A DNA stretch of 16,224 nucleotides from JAVBSC01 sp031547305 (GCA_031547305.1 JAVBSC010000005.1:1-16224); one strand, 5' to 3'; counted from the stretch's first letter, positions 6,382 through 14,215 are shown. Made by a program: numbers and translations. Notes: generated from the sequence alone by a model not told the origin.

Positions 6382-7728
6382 TCAGAAAAGCAGGCCCTCC
6401 AAAAAGCGCCGGACCAGGTTGCCGGCAATGGCCTTGCGGTATTTGGGGGATTTTCTGGGATTCAACTCGCCCCGCGCCGCCTCCACGGCTTGTTCGATGA
6501 GCCGCGCGTCCAGCTTTTGGCCCCTGAGCGCGTGTTCCAACTTGGGGAGCCGCACCGGCACGGGCGACATGCTCCCGGCCGCGCCCCGGCATTCCTTGAT
6601 CCTTCCGTCCTCAATCTCCGCGTACACGGCCACGGAAACCCGCGAGAGCGTCAGGGCGGCGCGGGAGCCGCGCTTGTAAAATTGCTGCGCGCGTCCCGCC
6701 GGCGGCAGGGGCACGCGGATTTCCGCCAGCAGTTCGCCCGGCTTGAGGTCCGGCTGGCGGTAGCCCTTGATGAACTCCGTTACCGGCATATTTCGCTCGC
6801 CGTTTTTGCTTTTTACCAGCACGGAAGCGCCCAGGGCCATCAGGGCCACGGGCAAATCCGCCGCGCCGGAGGCGCTGCACAGGTTGCCGCCTATGCTGGC
6901 CCGGTTGCGCACGGCCGGGGCCGCGCACTGGGCGGCGGCCTCGCGCAGGGCCGGGAGCTTTTCCCGGAGCGCCGCGTTTTCCATCATTTCCGCATCCGTC
7001 ACGCAGGGGCCGATGATCAGCTCATTGCCCCGGACTTCCAGCTTTTTCAGCTCCGCCAGGCGGAACAAATCCATCGCCCCGCTCGGCCGGAGCTTGCCGC
7101 TTTTCATGTCCGGCCCGGTGTCCGTGCCGCCGGCCAGCAGGGTCAGGCCTGGATGCGCCGCCAGAATGTCCAGGGCTTCGTCCAGGGTATCCGGGCTGAA
7201 AAACCTGTCTTTTTCCGCGGCGGAGTACTCCGGCTTCAGCCGTTCGCCCGGCCCGGAGGGCGCCGGCCGGTAGCCGCCTTGCACGGCCGCGTCCACAGCC
7301 GCGTAAATCCGGGCGTACCCTGTGCAGCGGCACAGGTTGCCGGACAGCGCCACCTTGGTTTCCGGCGGCGAAGGTTCCGGCGTTTCCTCCAGCAGAGCGC
7401 GCGCGGCCAGGACCATGCCGGGCGTGCAAAAGCCGCAGTGCACGGCCCCCTGCTCCACAAAAGCTCTTTGCAGCAAATCCGGGGCGTTTTCGTCCCCCAG
7501 GCCCTCAATGGTCAGAAGCTCGGCCCCGGCCGCCTGCATGGCCGGGATCATGCAGGCGTTCACCAGGCGTCCGTTCATAATGATCGCGCACACGCCGCAC
7601 TCGCCTTCGCCGCAGCCTTCCTTGCAGCCCGTAAGCTTAAGATCGCCCCGCAGCAAATCCAGCAGCCTGGCCAGGGGCTCGGTTTCCACCGCGCGCTTCC
7701 GGCCGTTTACGGTAAACTCCATTTTCAT
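6382..7728 (-). CDS. Xanthine dehydrogenase-family [2Fe-2S]/FAD subunit
   Basis: This subunit passes electrons from the molybdenum subunit through two iron-sulfur clusters to FAD. The 448-residue protein fuses the two small parts of the enzyme. The N-terminal plant-type ferredoxin has Cys39, 44, 47 and 59 (GCGEGECGVC...NAC); the helical second-cluster domain has CGFC (98-101) and CRC (133-135). The FAD domain follows with LLAGGTD (197-203) and a second nucleotide motif around RASIGGNLCSASGAADLP, and ends in a CO-dehydrogenase-flavoprotein C-terminal domain. I start at MKMEF, 16 bases after the stop of the molybdenum subunit; the frame is open upstream, but that part overlaps the previous gene and has no family character. 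Close relatives include fused XdhA-type subunits. The true substrate cannot be told from this chain. Confidence 0.92.
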   Translation of the reverse strand: MKMEFTVNGRKRAVETEPLARLLDLLRGDLKLTGCKEGCGEGECGVCAIIMNGRLVNACMIPAMQAAGAELLTIEGLGDENAPDLLQRAFVEQGAVHCGFCTPGMVLAARALLEETPEPSPPETKVALSGNLCRCTGYARIYAAVDAAVQGGYRPAPSGPGERLKPEYSAAEKDRFFSPDTLDEALDILAAHPGLTLLAGGTDTGPDMKSGKLRPSGAMDLFRLAELKKLEVRGNELIIGPCVTDAEMMENAALREKLPALREAAAQCAAPAVRNRASIGGNLCSASGAADLPVALMALGASVLVKSKNGERNMPVTEFIKGYRQPDLKPGELLAEIRVPLPPAGRAQQFYKRGSRAALTLSRVSVAVYAEIEDGRIKECRGAAGSMSPVPVRLPKLEHALRGQKLDARLIEQAVEAARGELNPRKSPKYRKAIAGNLVRRFLEGLLF

Positions 7729-7744
7729 TTGCTCACCCCGCCCT

Positions 7745-10054
7745 CTACAGCTTACGGCCGTTTTCCGAATTCCGGCCGCATTGCGGCGCGCTTTCCAGAA
7801 GATTAAACAAATATTCGCCCATAACCGGGTTTTCGTCGGCAAAGACGCCGCAGGCGTTCTGCACGGCGGCGGCCAGGGCCGGAGCCCCGCCGTCCATGGA
7901 CAGCTCGCCTATGCCCTTGGCCCCGTAAGGCCCGATGGCGCAGGGTTCCTCAAAGACCCTCAGATCGAATTCCGGCGCGTCCAAGGTGGTGGGTATGAGG
8001 TAAGCGCTCAGATGGCTGACGTTGTATTTGCCTTCCGCAGTCAGCCCCAGGTCTTCCAGAAAAGCCCCGCCGTAAGACTGCAAAACCCCGCCTTCCATCT
8101 GGCCGGTCAGCTGGACCGGGTTGACGGCCCGCCCCGCCTCAGTGGTCATGGTGCAGTGTTTGGCGTGGATTTCGTAAGTATCCATGTCCACTTCAATCTC
8201 CACGGCCTGGGCCAGCCAGGAATAGCCCTTGTAGGCCGTGCCCTGGCATTTTTCGTCATCCCAGGCCAGACCGGGCGCCGGCTGGAACACGGCCCGGCCC
8301 CTGAGCGGCCCGCATTCCCTCAGCCAGGCTGACGCGGCTTCATCTAAAGACGCCACGGCCTTGCCGTTTTGCCGGAACGCGCCGCCTTCAAAAACAACTT
8401 CCGGGATGCCCAGTTTTTCCGCCAGGCGCTTGCCCAGCTTGTCCAGCATATCTTTACAGGCGTCATAGACCACCCGGCCCACGAACATGGTGGAGCGCGA
8501 AGCCACGGTGGGGCCGCTGTTGGGCACGCGGTCCGTATCCGGAACCGGATGGCTGACCCGCTCCAGGGGCAGGCCCAGCGCTTCCGCCGCGATCATCGGC
8601 AGGACCGTGTCCGCGCCCTGGCCCATGTCCGTAATGCTGGAGAGCACCTCCACATTGCCGCCAGGCAGGTATTCCACCTCCGCCGTGGTGCCCATGTTGT
8701 CCTCGCCGCTGCCGGTAAAGCCGCCGCCGTGCATGGCCAGGGACAGGCCTATGCCCTTGCGCCGCCGGCCGCCCTGCCCTGTGTATTCCTTATATTTGCG
8801 CAGATAATCCGATCTTTTGACCACGTCCTCCAGCGCTTCGGCCGCGCAAACGCCTTCATTCAGCACCTGGCCGAAGGGGAAGGAATCGCCTTTGCGCATG
8901 ACGTTCTTCATGCGGATTTCGTACGGGTTCAGCCCCAACCGGCAGGCCGCAAGATCCATCTGCCTTTCCATCGCATAAAGACTCTGCGGCGCGCCAAACC
9001 CACGGAAAGCCCCGTTGGGCGGGGTGTTGGTGGCCACGGCCCTGGCCCGGATATCCGCGTTGGGCACTTTGTAAGCGCCTGTGGAATGCAGAATGGCGCG
9101 CGAGAGCACCACCTTGGTCATTGTGGTGTTGGCCCCGCCGTCCAGCAGCAGATCCGCCTGGCAGGCGGTGATCGTGCCGTCGCGCTTGAATCCTGTCTTG
9201 TGAATAATCCTGGACGGGTGCCGCTTGGTGCTGCTCAGCATGTCCTCGGCCCGGTCATAGATCATCCTTACCGGCTTGCCGCAGGCCAGAGCCAGCAAAG
9301 CCACCCAGACCCCGAGCACCGAAGGGTAATCCTCTTTGCCGCCAAAAGCCCCGCCGGTAAGGCACTGGCGCACCCGCACCTTTTCCGCCGGCAATTTAAG
9401 CGCCTTGACCAGCGACTTGTGCACGTAATACGGGCACTGCAGGGAACCAGCCACCTCAATGCCGCCGTCCGCGCCAGGCCAGGCCGCCATGCCCTGGGTT
9501 TCCAGATAAACGTGTTCCTGGTACCCGGTCCTGTACGTATGCTCCAGAATCAGATCCGCTTCCGCGAATCCTTGTTCCACATCCCCGCGCCGGATGCGGA
9601 ACTCGTCCATGACGTTGTCCTCGCCCCAGACCCGGGACACCCCGGCCAGGGCGTCATCTATGCTCAACGCCGGCGTGGCCGGCGTAATATCCGGCTCCAG
9701 CGCGGCCAACGCCTCCCTCAGCAGCTTTTCGTCCGGCGCGGCCACAATGGCCACAGCCTGGCTGGCATAGGTGATCCTGCTTTCCGCCAGAATCTCATAA
9801 TCGTCGCGGATCATCGCCACCACGTTCGGTCCCGGCAATTCCCCGGCCGTGATCACCACCACCTTGCTCCAGTCAAATTCCGGGCTTCGCTTCACCCCGT
9901 TCAGCCGCCCGGCCGCCACCGGAGAGCGCAGCACCCCGGCCGCCCAGGCTCCAGGAATCTCCAAATCCGCGATGTACACGGCCGATCCGGACGCCTTGGC
10001 CAGGCCGCCCAGCCTGGGCAGCGACCTGCCCACAACCTTGAAATTTTTCGACAT
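7745..10054 (-). CDS. Xanthine dehydrogenase-family molybdenum-binding (large) subunit
   Basis: This is the catalytic subunit of a molybdenum hydroxylase, probably oxidising hypoxanthine/xanthine given its neighbours. The 769-residue chain has the family order: an 'a/b hammerhead' domain (about 15-125), QEHVYLETQ (179-187), the cofactor loop GGAFGGKED (234-242), RGFG (351-354) with the substrate-binding Arg, DMGQGADTV (476-484), SGPTVASRSTMFVG (513-526), and GAKGIGELSM with active-site Glu717. The AAGGAG site fixes the start at MSKNFKVVG. The frame is open further upstream only because it reads the guaD remnant in another frame. The stop is 16 bases before the small subunit. No XdhC/MocA-type maturation gene is present in the window. 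Other purine- or aldehyde-type substrates are possible. Confidence 0.93.
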   Translation of the reverse strand: MSKNFKVVGRSLPRLGGLAKASGSAVYIADLEIPGAWAAGVLRSPVAAGRLNGVKRSPEFDWSKVVVITAGELPGPNVVAMIRDDYEILAESRITYASQAVAIVAAPDEKLLREALAALEPDITPATPALSIDDALAGVSRVWGEDNVMDEFRIRRGDVEQGFAEADLILEHTYRTGYQEHVYLETQGMAAWPGADGGIEVAGSLQCPYYVHKSLVKALKLPAEKVRVRQCLTGGAFGGKEDYPSVLGVWVALLALACGKPVRMIYDRAEDMLSSTKRHPSRIIHKTGFKRDGTITACQADLLLDGGANTTMTKVVLSRAILHSTGAYKVPNADIRARAVATNTPPNGAFRGFGAPQSLYAMERQMDLAACRLGLNPYEIRMKNVMRKGDSFPFGQVLNEGVCAAEALEDVVKRSDYLRKYKEYTGQGGRRRKGIGLSLAMHGGGFTGSGEDNMGTTAEVEYLPGGNVEVLSSITDMGQGADTVLPMIAAEALGLPLERVSHPVPDTDRVPNSGPTVASRSTMFVGRVVYDACKDMLDKLGKRLAEKLGIPEVVFEGGAFRQNGKAVASLDEAASAWLRECGPLRGRAVFQPAPGLAWDDEKCQGTAYKGYSWLAQAVEIEVDMDTYEIHAKHCTMTTEAGRAVNPVQLTGQMEGGVLQSYGGAFLEDLGLTAEGKYNVSHLSAYLIPTTLDAPEFDLRVFEEPCAIGPYGAKGIGELSMDGGAPALAAAVQNACGVFADENPVMGEYLFNLLESAPQCGRNSENGRKL

Positions 10055-10060
10055 CTGAGG

Positions 10061-10066
10061 CTCCTT
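10061..10066 (-). promoter_or_regulatory. Ribosome binding site fixing the XDH large-subunit start
   Basis: CTCCTT on the plus strand is AAGGAG on the coding strand, 6 bases before the ATG at 10054. It excludes the longer open frame that begins at 10210. Confidence 0.85.
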
Positions 10067-10092
10067 TATTGTGGGGCGGCAGCTCCAAATCA

Positions 10093-10389
10093 TTAATAAA
10101 CGCCACGTCTCCGGTACACTAAACGGCCGCCCGAGTGGGCGGCGCGCACGGCGCGGTCGTCGCCCAGGATCATCTGAATGAACAGGGCCTCCGCCAGGCT
10201 GTCGGCGCACTGCATGCGCCTGGCGATCAGGGCCAGGGAGGCCAGAATCTTGCCGGCCTCCCCCACCCGGGTGACTTTGCCGTTTTCCACGACAATGGCG
10301 GCGTCTTCCTCATAGCGCAGGCATTCCGCTTCCTCGCGCAAAAACGAATCCGCCGCGAAACTCAGCGTGGAACCGCGAATGATGCGCAT
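10093..10389 (-). pseudogene. guaD: Guanine deaminase remnant with in-frame internal deletion
   Basis: The 98-residue frame reads as the two ends of a guanine deaminase joined together. Residues 1-50 (MRIIRGSTLSFAADSF, then DAAIVVENGKVTRVGEAGKIL) match the usual GuaD N-terminus. From about residue 52 it jumps to the C-terminal end (LIARRMQCADSLAEALF, then MILGDDRAVRAAHSGGRLVY). GuaD is normally about 430-450 residues; the whole metal-binding barrel (PGFIDxHxH onward) is absent, so it cannot deaminate guanine. The frame is intact, with an AGGAG site 10 bases before the ATG that overlaps the permease stop. GGCCAG repeats at 10231-10236 and 10240-10245 lie at the join. It stands between permease and XDH genes, as guaD does in E. 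coli's purine cluster. An assembly error is an alternative. Confidence 0.75.
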
Positions 10390-10402
10390 GGGCCGCCAGC
10401 TC

Positions 10403-11764
10403 CTAATGCAAACGAATCACAAAGTTGATCATAAACACCAGGCCGATCAGGCCCATGACCCAGTTGATATCCTTGATCTTGCCGGAAAGCAGCTTGAGCA
10501 GCACGTAGCTGGTGAAGCCGAAGGCGAAGCCGTTGGCGATGCTGTAGGTAAGCGGCATCATGACGATGGTCAGAAAGGCGGGGATGGCTTCGGTCACATC
10601 GTCAAAGCGCACGTGGACCACTTCGGACATCATCAGCGCGCCCACGACGATCAGGGCCGGGGCCGTGGCAAAGCCGGGCACCAGGCCCACCAGGGGGGCG
10701 AAGAACAGCGAGATCACAAAGAGCGCCGCCGCCGTGATGGCCGTAAGGCCGGTGCGGCCTCCGGCGGCCACGCCGGCGGCGGATTCAACGTAGCTGGTCA
10801 CTGTGGAGGTGCCCACCACGGCGCTGGCCATGGTGCCGATGGCGTCAGAGGTCAGGGCGCGGTCCAGGTTTTCGATGCTGCCGTCGCTGCGCATCAGTCC
10901 GGCTTTGCGGGTCAGGCCGATCAGCGTGCCCATGTTGTCGAACAGCTCCACAACGGTGAAGGTGAATATTATGGCCACCACGCCGTATTCCAGAGCGCCC
11001 ATGATGTCCATGGCCATAAAGGTCTGGGACAGACTGGGCACGTTGGCGCTGACGATGCTGGAAATGCCGGTGGGGTACGGCGTGGCCCCGCAGACCATGC
11101 CGAGCACGGTGGTGAACAGGATGCCCAGAAGCAGCGCGCACTTGATTTGCCGGGCCATCATGGCGCCTGTGACCATAAGGCCGACCAGGGTAAGAAGCGG
11201 CGCGGGCTGGCCCATTTCAAACTTGATGCTGCCGATGTGCCCGGCCTGGACAAAAGTGGCCGGGCTGGCGATGACGATGCCGGATTCCTTGAGCCCGACA
11301 AAAGCTATGAAAATGCCTATGCCCACGCCGATGGCGTATTTGAGGTTCATGGGCACGGCCTTGATGATGGCCTGGCGGATTCCGCCCAGAGTCAGCAGTA
11401 AAAAGACGATGCCGGAAATGAACACGGCCCCCAGGGCGGTCTGCCAGGGCAGGCCCATGCCGAGCACGACCGTGTAGGTGAAAAAGGCGTTCAGGCCCAT
11501 GCCCGGCGCCACAGCCACGGGAAAGTTGGCCCACAGGCCCATGAGCATGGAGGAGAAAAAGGCGGACCAGACCGTGGCCGCGATGGCGGCCTCCTTGGGA
11601 ATGCCAGCCTCCGCCAGAATATTCGGATTGACGAAGATGATGTAGCCCATGGCCACAAAAGTGGTCAGACCGGCCAAAAGCTCGGTTTTGACCGTGGTGT
11701 TCTTAGCGCTGAGTTTGAAAAGCTTTTCCAGGACGCCTTTGGAGGCAAGGGACTGTTCCGCCAT
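10403..11764 (-). CDS. AzgA-type purine (adenine/guanine/hypoxanthine) permease
   Basis: This is a 453-residue polytopic inner-membrane transporter of the nucleobase-cation symporter class (AzgA/GhxP/AdeQ branch). The sign is the N-terminal signature TTVKTELLAGLTTFVAMGYI followed by VNPNILAEAGIPK, APGMGLNAFFTYTVV in the next segment, and conserved TFTVVELFDNMGTLIGLTRKAG and TSTVTSYVESAAGVAAGGRTGLT stretches in the second half. About a dozen hydrophobic segments can be seen. The start is placed at MAEQSL, behind AGAGGTG on the coding strand; the frame is open for 96 more codons upstream, but that region is AT-rich leader DNA with promoter elements. Its stop is 13 bases before the guaD remnant, so it heads the operon with the XDH genes. 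Which purine it carries is not readable. Confidence 0.92.
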   Translation of the reverse strand: MAEQSLASKGVLEKLFKLSAKNTTVKTELLAGLTTFVAMGYIIFVNPNILAEAGIPKEAAIAATVWSAFFSSMLMGLWANFPVAVAPGMGLNAFFTYTVVLGMGLPWQTALGAVFISGIVFLLLTLGGIRQAIIKAVPMNLKYAIGVGIGIFIAFVGLKESGIVIASPATFVQAGHIGSIKFEMGQPAPLLTLVGLMVTGAMMARQIKCALLLGILFTTVLGMVCGATPYPTGISSIVSANVPSLSQTFMAMDIMGALEYGVVAIIFTFTVVELFDNMGTLIGLTRKAGLMRSDGSIENLDRALTSDAIGTMASAVVGTSTVTSYVESAAGVAAGGRTGLTAITAAALFVISLFFAPLVGLVPGFATAPALIVVGALMMSEVVHVRFDDVTEAIPAFLTIVMMPLTYSIANGFAFGFTSYVLLKLLSGKIKDINWVMGLIGLVFMINFVIRLH

Positions 11765-11783
11765 AATCGCACCTCTGGGGTTG

Positions 11784-11835
11784 TGCCGGTATACGGTTTT
11801 GGCCAATACGGCGCCGAAAGGCCGCCGTACCGGCA
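11784..11835 (-). promoter_or_regulatory. Permease leader with two mutually exclusive hairpins
   Basis: On the plus strand TGCCGGTA (11784-11791) is the exact complement of TACCGGCA (11828-11835); with a 2-base bulge the stem extends to 11 pairs. A competing hairpin, 11807-11829, pairs TACGGC/GCCGTA plus GCC/GGC around a 4-base loop and uses part of the same right arm (11825-11829). Only one can form at a time. The outer stem ends a few bases from the ribosome binding site (coding-strand AGAGGTG at about 11771-11777). The class of element is unknown; I did not see the known purine riboswitch core. Confidence 0.4.
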
Positions 11836-11879
11836 ATGCAAAAAAAACGCCACGGACGATGTGAAAAAAATCTCTAGCA

Positions 11880-11906
11880 ATTATATCCGAATATATTTTC
11901 TTGCAA
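11880..11906 (-). promoter_or_regulatory. Predicted promoter of the permease-XDH operon
   Basis: On the minus strand TTGCAA (11906-11901) and a perfect TATAAT (11885-11880) are separated by 15 bases, slightly short of the ideal 17. The region is strongly AT-rich compared with the genome. Transcription would start near 11873 and give a leader of about 109 bases. Confidence 0.55.
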
Positions 11907-11921
11907 CCTGGACAATCCGAA

Positions 11922-11938
11922 AACTTGTTTATCAAGTT
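11922..11938. promoter_or_regulatory. Operator-like palindrome upstream of the permease promoter
   Basis: AACTTG and CAAGTT flank a 5-base centre. The 17-bp site lies 15 bases upstream of the predicted -35, a usual place for an activator. No regulator gene is nearby to suggest which protein binds it, and chance occurrence in AT-rich DNA is possible. Confidence 0.35.
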
Positions 11939-12020
11939 GCGAATTTTCTCAAAATGACAGAGATTTTTTCTTATGTTGAAAAAAGACGAAAAAACCGTGG
12001 TTTCAGCATAACAAGCTGTA

Positions 12021-13784
12021 TTACAATGAAGTGAAGGCGAACGCGTCCACATCCACCAGTCCGCGATCCGTGAGTTTCAGGCTTGGAATGACGGCCAGGC
12101 TCAAAAAGGCCATGGTCATGAACGGGTCTATGCCTTCCGTCGCGCCAAGGATTTTGGCTTTGGCGTGCAAGTCCTTTTGCGCGGCCAGCACCTCCGCCAC
12201 CGGGGCGTCGCTGAAAATGCCGGCCAGGGGCAGGGGCATGAGCGCCGCCACCTGTCCGTCCAGGCAGGCCGTCTGGCCGCCGCCGGCCCGGCGCAGGGTT
12301 TCCACGGCCAGGAGCATGTCCGCGTCGTTCATGCCCATAACGATCAGATTGTGGGAATCGTGGGCCACGGTGGAAGCCAGCGCGCCCCGGCGCAGCCCCA
12401 TGCCCAGCACAAACCCCAGGCCCACCCGCCCGGTTTTGCGGTGCCGCTCAAAAACCGCCAGCTTGGCGACACCCAGGCCGGGGTCCGCCGTAAGGAAGCC
12501 GCCCCGGGCCGGCAGGGTCATTTCCAACTTGCGGGTGATGATCTGCCTGGGCACCGCGCCCATGACCTTTACCGGCCGGCCGGGGTCCGGCACGCGCAGG
12601 CTTTCCGGCCCCAGGGAATCCGCCAGGCGCACGCTGTTCCGCAAATTCGCGGCCGGGGTTCTGGCCGGCGCGGCCGCGGCCCTGCCCCGCTCCGCCGTTA
12701 GGCGTCCTTTGGTCCAGACCTGGCGCGGACGCCAGTCTTTAAGGTCCGGGTACAAGGCGAAGCTGGCCAGCCAGCCGGGGGCGATGGCCCCAAGGTCGCG
12801 CAAATTGAAGTGCCGGGCCGTGTTGTAGCCGGCCATGCGCAAAACGTCCGCCAGAGGCAGGCGTCCGTCCGCCGCCAGTTTGCGCACGCTGGCGTTGATT
12901 CCGCCGTCTTCCAGCAAATCCGCCGCGTGGCGGTCGTCCGTGCAGAGCATGCACAGGCGCGCGGTATCCGGAGTAACGGCCGGGGCAAGATCCAGCAGAT
13001 TCTTGACGCTGCTGCCTTCGCGCAGCATCAGGCCAATGCCGGAGGCCAGGCGCTCGCGCGCTTCCTCCGGGGTGGAGGCTTCGTGATCCGAGCGGATGCC
13101 GGCGGCAACGTAGGCCTGAAGTTCCCGGCCGCCGAGCAGGGGCGCGTGCCCGTCCAGAGAAAGCCCGGCCAGACGCCCGAAATGCTCCTGGTTGTATTCG
13201 TGCACGATGCCCAGTTTTTTCATAACCTCCGGATCGCGCCCGAGCACGCCGGGGTAATTCATCATCTCCCCCAGGCCGAGCACCCGGGGATGCTCCAGCC
13301 AGGGCCGCAAGTCAGCGGCCAGAAGGCGTTGCGCGCCTTCTTCCAGCGCGCTGGCCGGCACGCAGGACGGCAGCATGAAAAAAACCTCGGCCGGGGTATT
13401 TTCCGTTGCGGCCAGCATGTATTCCAAACCGGCCAGGCCCATGACGTTGCAGATTTCGTGCGGGTCCGCCACCAGGGCGGTCACGCCGTTGGCGGCGGAC
13501 AGAGCGGTGAATTCCTCCGGGCAGAGGTGGCTGCTCTCCATATGCACATGGGCGTCGATAAAGCCGGGAACCAGCCAGCAGCCGGAGCCGTCCGCGACCT
13601 CGTCCGCCTTGCGGCCTTCAGCGGAGCCGGGCGGCAGGACGGCCGCCACGTATTCGCCGCTTGTCAGAACGTCCCCGGCCTCCCAGCCCCCGGTGAACAC
13701 ATTGAACGCCTGCGCGCCGCAAACGGCCAGATCCGCCGTCTTAAGGCCCATGGCCACCGCTATGAGATCCTGAACGGGCTTCAT
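12021..13784 (-). CDS. ade: Adenine deaminase
   Basis: Ade converts adenine to hypoxanthine and ammonia, which feeds salvage or the XDH encoded downstream. The 587-residue length matches the family (588 in E. coli). It is an amidohydrolase: the metal-binding PGFIDAHVHMESSH lies at 73-86 (His79, His81), followed by ALVADPHEICNVMG, LGEMMNYPGVL, SLDGHAPLLGG, SDHEAST and CTDDRHAADLLEDGGIN, and a C-terminal domain with VAHDSHNLIVMG. The start is fixed by AGGAG 8 bases before the ATG at 13784; a further 11 upstream codons are open but lack a site. Past its stop there is a T-rich stretch but no strong terminator, so read-through towards the permease is possible. The permease also has its own promoter. 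Confidence 0.95.
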   Translation of the reverse strand: MKPVQDLIAVAMGLKTADLAVCGAQAFNVFTGGWEAGDVLTSGEYVAAVLPPGSAEGRKADEVADGSGCWLVPGFIDAHVHMESSHLCPEEFTALSAANGVTALVADPHEICNVMGLAGLEYMLAATENTPAEVFFMLPSCVPASALEEGAQRLLAADLRPWLEHPRVLGLGEMMNYPGVLGRDPEVMKKLGIVHEYNQEHFGRLAGLSLDGHAPLLGGRELQAYVAAGIRSDHEASTPEEARERLASGIGLMLREGSSVKNLLDLAPAVTPDTARLCMLCTDDRHAADLLEDGGINASVRKLAADGRLPLADVLRMAGYNTARHFNLRDLGAIAPGWLASFALYPDLKDWRPRQVWTKGRLTAERGRAAAAPARTPAANLRNSVRLADSLGPESLRVPDPGRPVKVMGAVPRQIITRKLEMTLPARGGFLTADPGLGVAKLAVFERHRKTGRVGLGFVLGMGLRRGALASTVAHDSHNLIVMGMNDADMLLAVETLRRAGGGQTACLDGQVAALMPLPLAGIFSDAPVAEVLAAQKDLHAKAKILGATEGIDPFMTMAFLSLAVIPSLKLTDRGLVDVDAFAFTSL

Positions 13785-13850
13785 ATTTGCAACTCCTGGA
13801 TAAGTGAATTCCGGCATATGGCCGGGTGATGGTCAGAGTCACTGTAACGG

Positions 13851-13883
13851 AAAACCCCGGAAGGCCATAAAAACCTCGCGGGG
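13851..13883 (-). terminator. Terminator-like hairpin between the Lar-like gene and ade
   Basis: On the minus strand CCCCG and CGGGG (plus 13879-13883 and 13855-13859) enclose a 2x2 internal loop, a second short AGG/CCT stem and a 9-base loop, and are followed by TTTT. It lies about 40 bases after the stop of the small zinc-ribbon gene and about 65 bases before ade. The lower stem is short, so strength is uncertain. A second inverted repeat, CCGGC/GCCGG, lies at 13811-13825. Confidence 0.4.
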
Positions 13884-13921
13884 CTCACATATAGTCCGGA
13901 ACATGGAAATTGCCCCGAGTC

Positions 13922-14143
13922 TCAGGCGCCCTGGGTCATGTACCTGTTCCACAGCCGGATGGCCGCGGATTCGGAAACCGACCACTGCAGTGAAGCGTGA
14001 CCGCATTCGCAGACAACGCGGTAGATATCGCGCTGCCGGCCTTCCGGGCGGGAAGCCTCGATGCGCTGGTTATTGCCGCCGCAACTCTGGCAGGTGTGGA
14101 TTGGAGGCAGTTCATCCTTCATATTTAGAAGCTCGCTTTTCAT
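13922..14143 (-). CDS. Small Lar-like zinc-ribbon protein
   Basis: A 73-residue protein resembling the Lar (restriction alleviation) family and its many phage-derived relatives. It has a CQSCGG knuckle (Cys18, Cys21), a short strand, a second pair VVCECG (Cys45, Cys47) and the family's C-terminal signature, a Ser-rich turn followed by AIRLWNR (61-67). The second pair is CxC rather than the usual CxxC. In phage and E. coli Rac prophage, Lar modulates type I restriction, but most members have no known role. ATG at 14143 has GGAGAG almost touching it; Met8 is an alternative start without a better site. It lies 72 bases after the ABC substrate-binding gene and is followed by a terminator-like hairpin. 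No phage genes are nearby, so it may be a domesticated relic. Confidence 0.7.
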   Translation of the reverse strand: MKSELLNMKDELPPIHTCQSCGGNNQRIEASRPEGRQRDIYRVVCECGHASLQWSVSESAAIRLWNRYMTQGA

Positions 14144-14215
14144 CTCTCCAATATAACAGCGGGAGTGCGGGCAGGCAATGATTCTTGGAGGCCAATTATA
14201 AAACTTACTGATTTT

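Noticed and set aside
6373..7806. Long plus-strand open frame (477 codons) opposite the XDH small subunit
   Set aside because: It is exactly antisense to a gene with all expected motifs, is rich in Arg, Ala, Gly, Gln and His as expected of GC-rich shadow frames, and has no family character.
8369..10096. Plus-strand open frame of 575 codons opposite the XDH large subunit
   Set aside because: Same reason: antisense to a well-recognised gene, low-complexity composition, no ribosome binding site.
10367..11401. Plus-strand 344-codon frame opposite the purine permease, very rich in His, Gly and Asp
   Set aside because: The odd composition is the antisense image of a hydrophobic membrane protein, not a metal-binding protein.
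11765..11880. Classical purine (guanine/adenine) riboswitch ahead of the permease
   Set aside because: The conserved junction and loop sequences of that class were not found in the leader; only the unspecific hairpins described were seen.
11986..12020. Intrinsic terminator directly after ade
   Set aside because: The coding strand has a run of T, but the only stems (AAAC/GTTT, CAGC/GCTG) are four pairs long, too weak to call.
13922..14143. Prophage remnant around the Lar-like gene
   Set aside because: No integrase, tRNA attachment site or other phage gene is visible on either side, so a prophage cannot be supported.
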